Assembly: GCA_028699735.1 (NCBI GenBank)
Contig: JAQVUB010000084.1
Coordinates: forward strand, 2,305 to 8,565
DNA length: 6,261 nucleotides
From: Lentisphaeria bacterium
GTDB lineage: Bacteria > Verrucomicrobiota > Lentisphaeria > Oligosphaerales > Oligosphaeraceae
Direction of reading: 5' to 3'
Shown here one piece after another: positions 5,081 through 6,261 of this stretch. The position numbers and the translations under genes are program-made. Positions within the stretch are counted from its first letter, which is position 1. The number at the start of each line of letters is the position of its first letter. The notes beneath the pieces were generated by a model. It saw nothing but the letters and a program-made list of their open reading frames with translations. It did not search any database and was not told the DNA's origin.

Positions 5081-6061
5081 TTACATCGCTGGTTTGACGG
5101 GTACACCGCCCTGATCCATGGACTCATTGATGGCCAAGGTGAATGCCAGGGTTTTGCAGGCATCGCTGTACGGCGACAGAATCTCATCCGCCGAAATTTC
5201 GCCGCGCACGGCATCAATAAAGGTCTCGTCACATTCCTGACCAAAATCATTCGAGGGTTTTCCCTCGATATTCATATTGGCGGAAGTGGCCTTGTAGGTG
5301 CCTCCGAGTCCGTATTCCATTTTATGGCCATTGGCCGCAAAGAAGTTGAAATCGCCGGGGAATGCACCGAAGCATCCGGTAGTAAAGGTGCCAATCACTC
5401 CGCTTTTGAAGGTAATCAGCGTCGAGGACGCATCATCGACATCGTAATTCTCAATATCTTTGACGATACCGCGCCGACGCGCTGCCTGAACCTGTTCGAC
5501 TTCGCCGAACAAATAGCGGAGTATGTCAAAATTATGAATGGTCTGCTCGACGGCCTGTCCGCCGGATTCCTTCATCTGACGCCACCACCAGACCATCGGC
5601 ACCCCGCCAAAACGATAGCAGCTGATCGTGGCGATCTCATGATGCTCCACCCAGTTCTTGACAAAGGGCAGCGTATCGACATAACGGCACTGCAGCCCAA
5701 CCGCACTGATCAAACCCTTCTTCTTGATCGCATTCATCACTTTGCGGGCATATTTCATATCCAGAGTCATCGGCTTCTGAACAAACAGGGGAATCCCCTT
5801 CTCAATGGCAATAAATTCCATGCCGTCATGCGCACCAGGATGCACACAAATATGCAAAGCATCCAGCTTTTCGCGATCCAGCATCTCACGGTAATCCGCA
5901 TACGGGACTGCACCAAAACGCTCCGCTGTCTTCTTACGACGGTCTTCCAGAAGATCACAACAGGCCACAATCTGAGCCTTGTCACCCATCTTCTCATAAT
6001 GACCAAAATGATACTGCGCAATCCCGCCACAACCAATAAAACCAACACGTACCTTGTCCAT
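5081..6061 (-). CDS. Gfo/Idh/MocA-family NAD(P)-dependent oxidoreductase
   Basis: The 326-residue product has the two-domain layout of this family, which oxidises or reduces sugars, inositols and their derivatives with bound NAD(P). GFIGCGGIA (8-15) is the Rossmann dinucleotide loop. HICVHPGAH (70-78) closes the nucleotide domain. The usual EKP motif reads QKP (95-97). GGQAVEQTIHNFDILRYLFG (167-186) carries the family's active-site His176 and Asp179. A C-terminal alpha/beta domain ends VPVKPAM. The substrate cannot be told from sequence. ATG 6061 is chosen because AAAAGGA lies 6 nt before it and the Rossmann fold starts at once. The upstream in-frame ATG 6103 would add 14 unlike residues and falls at the predicted transcription start. 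The gene is convergent with bax1 and divergent from whatever the right-edge promoter drives. Confidence 0.92.
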   Translation of the reverse strand: MDKVRVGFIGCGGIAQYHFGHYEKMGDKAQIVACCDLLEDRRKKTAERFGAVPYADYREMLDREKLDALHICVHPGAHDGMEFIAIEKGIPLFVQKPMTLDMKYARKVMNAIKKKGLISAVGLQCRYVDTLPFVKNWVEHHEIATISCYRFGGVPMVWWWRQMKESGGQAVEQTIHNFDILRYLFGEVEQVQAARRRGIVKDIENYDVDDASSTLITFKSGVIGTFTTGCFGAFPGDFNFFAANGHKMEYGLGGTYKATSANMNIEGKPSNDFGQECDETFIDAVRGEISADEILSPYSDACKTLAFTLAINESMDQGGVPVKPAM

Positions 6062-6067
6062 CACAAG

Positions 6068-6074
6068 TCCTTTT
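6068..6074 (-). promoter_or_regulatory. ribosome binding site of the oxidoreductase gene
   Basis: On the minus strand AAAAGGA lies 6 nt before the ATG at 6061. This supports the shorter start over ATG 6103. Confidence 0.7.
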
Positions 6075-6110
6075 CGCTGATAAGTGAAATAAAAAAACGA
6101 CACCGCCTAT

Positions 6111-6119
6111 AGTATAACA
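6111..6119 (-). promoter_or_regulatory. extended -10 promoter element for the oxidoreductase gene
   Basis: The minus strand reads TGTTATACT (6119 to 6111), that is TG-n-TATACT, an extended -10 of the sigma70 type. The region 17 nt upstream is T-rich (TTTTTA) and only a poor -35, which extended -10 promoters tolerate. Transcription would begin near 6104 and leave a leader of about 43 nt that includes the ribosome binding site. Confidence 0.55.
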
Positions 6120-6175
6120 CAACTGCAGAAAAATAAAAATCTTCAGCACACACACAGACTACAGTTTTTTAACCG

Positions 6176-6215
6176 TTTTTTAACAACGATAAAACCGAAA
6201 CCACACGAAAAAAAA
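6176..6215. repeat. palindromic intergenic element, copy 4 (degenerate left arm)
   Basis: TTTTTTAACAACGATAAAAC followed by CACACGAAAAAAAA matches the left arm of the element at 5007-5037 with several changes and no right arm. It is preceded by a second TTTTTTAACCG at 6165-6175, a partial duplication of its first nine bases. It lies between the two divergent promoters. Confidence 0.65.
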
Positions 6216-6228
6216 TAATCAGCCTGAT

Positions 6229-6257
6229 TTGACAAGTAACTGTCATACATCTATACT
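6229..6257 (+). promoter_or_regulatory. near-consensus sigma70-type promoter firing out of the right edge
   Basis: TTGACA at 6229-6234 and TATACT at 6252-6257 are separated by exactly 17 nt. The first is a perfect -35 and the second differs from TATAAT at one base. A gene driven by it must start beyond the window, divergent from the oxidoreductase. TGACA (6230-6234) and TGTCA (6241-6245) form an inverted repeat with a 6-nt spacer that overlaps the -35 and could be a repressor site. Confidence 0.75.
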
Positions 6258-6261
6258 ATAT

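Noticed and set aside
5054..6112. Plus-strand open frame of 352 codons opposite the oxidoreductase
   Set aside because: The minus-strand frame carries a full Gfo/Idh/MocA protein with Rossmann motif and ribosome binding site. The plus frame has no recognisable domain and begins inside the palindrome.

Overview
This 6.3-kb bacterial window carries five complete protein genes and the tail of a sixth. The DNA is of moderate GC content with AT-rich, repeat-laden gaps. The genes cannot name the organism. A bacterial XPB/Bax1 pair, a Gfo/Idh/MocA oxidoreductase and gaps full of tandem and palindromic repeats would fit a member of the PVC group (Kiritimatiellota or Verrucomicrobiota), but this is a weak inference. 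No tRNA, rRNA, CRISPR array or transposase was found.

Layout, left to right. Positions 1-197 (+) are the last 64 codons of an alpha/beta-hydrolase. Positions 198-597 are a 400-bp gap holding a heptamer array, a 9-bp minisatellite with inverted edges, an inverted stub of the heptamer array and a perfect 38-bp direct repeat. Positions 598-1293 (+) encode a YugP-type membrane zinc peptidase. Positions 1507-2298 (+) encode a single-domain biotin protein ligase (BirA without the DNA-binding domain). Positions 2437-3819 (+) encode an XPB-like SF2 helicase, and 3785-4999 (+) encode its overlapping partner, a DUF790/Bax1-like nuclease. Positions 5081-6061 (-) encode a Gfo/Idh/MocA-family oxidoreductase convergent with bax1. 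Positions 6062-6261 form a divergent regulatory region. Its right end has a near-consensus sigma70-type promoter that fires out of the window.

The only clear functional unit is the helicase-nuclease pair. In archaea XPB and Bax1 form a DNA-unwinding and cutting complex thought to act in nucleotide excision repair. Here the two genes overlap by about 35 nt, which points to co-translation and a shared job. The other genes look like independent housekeeping or catabolic genes.

The most unusual aspect is the intergenic DNA. Four of the gaps carry a copy or half-copy of one palindromic element (core TTAACAACGAAAA...CACGAAA), and two gaps carry different heptamer arrays. One palindrome copy sits exactly between two convergent stop codons, where it can work as a bidirectional terminator. 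Another half-copy forms the immediate 5' leader of the helicase gene, which has no visible Shine-Dalgarno sequence.
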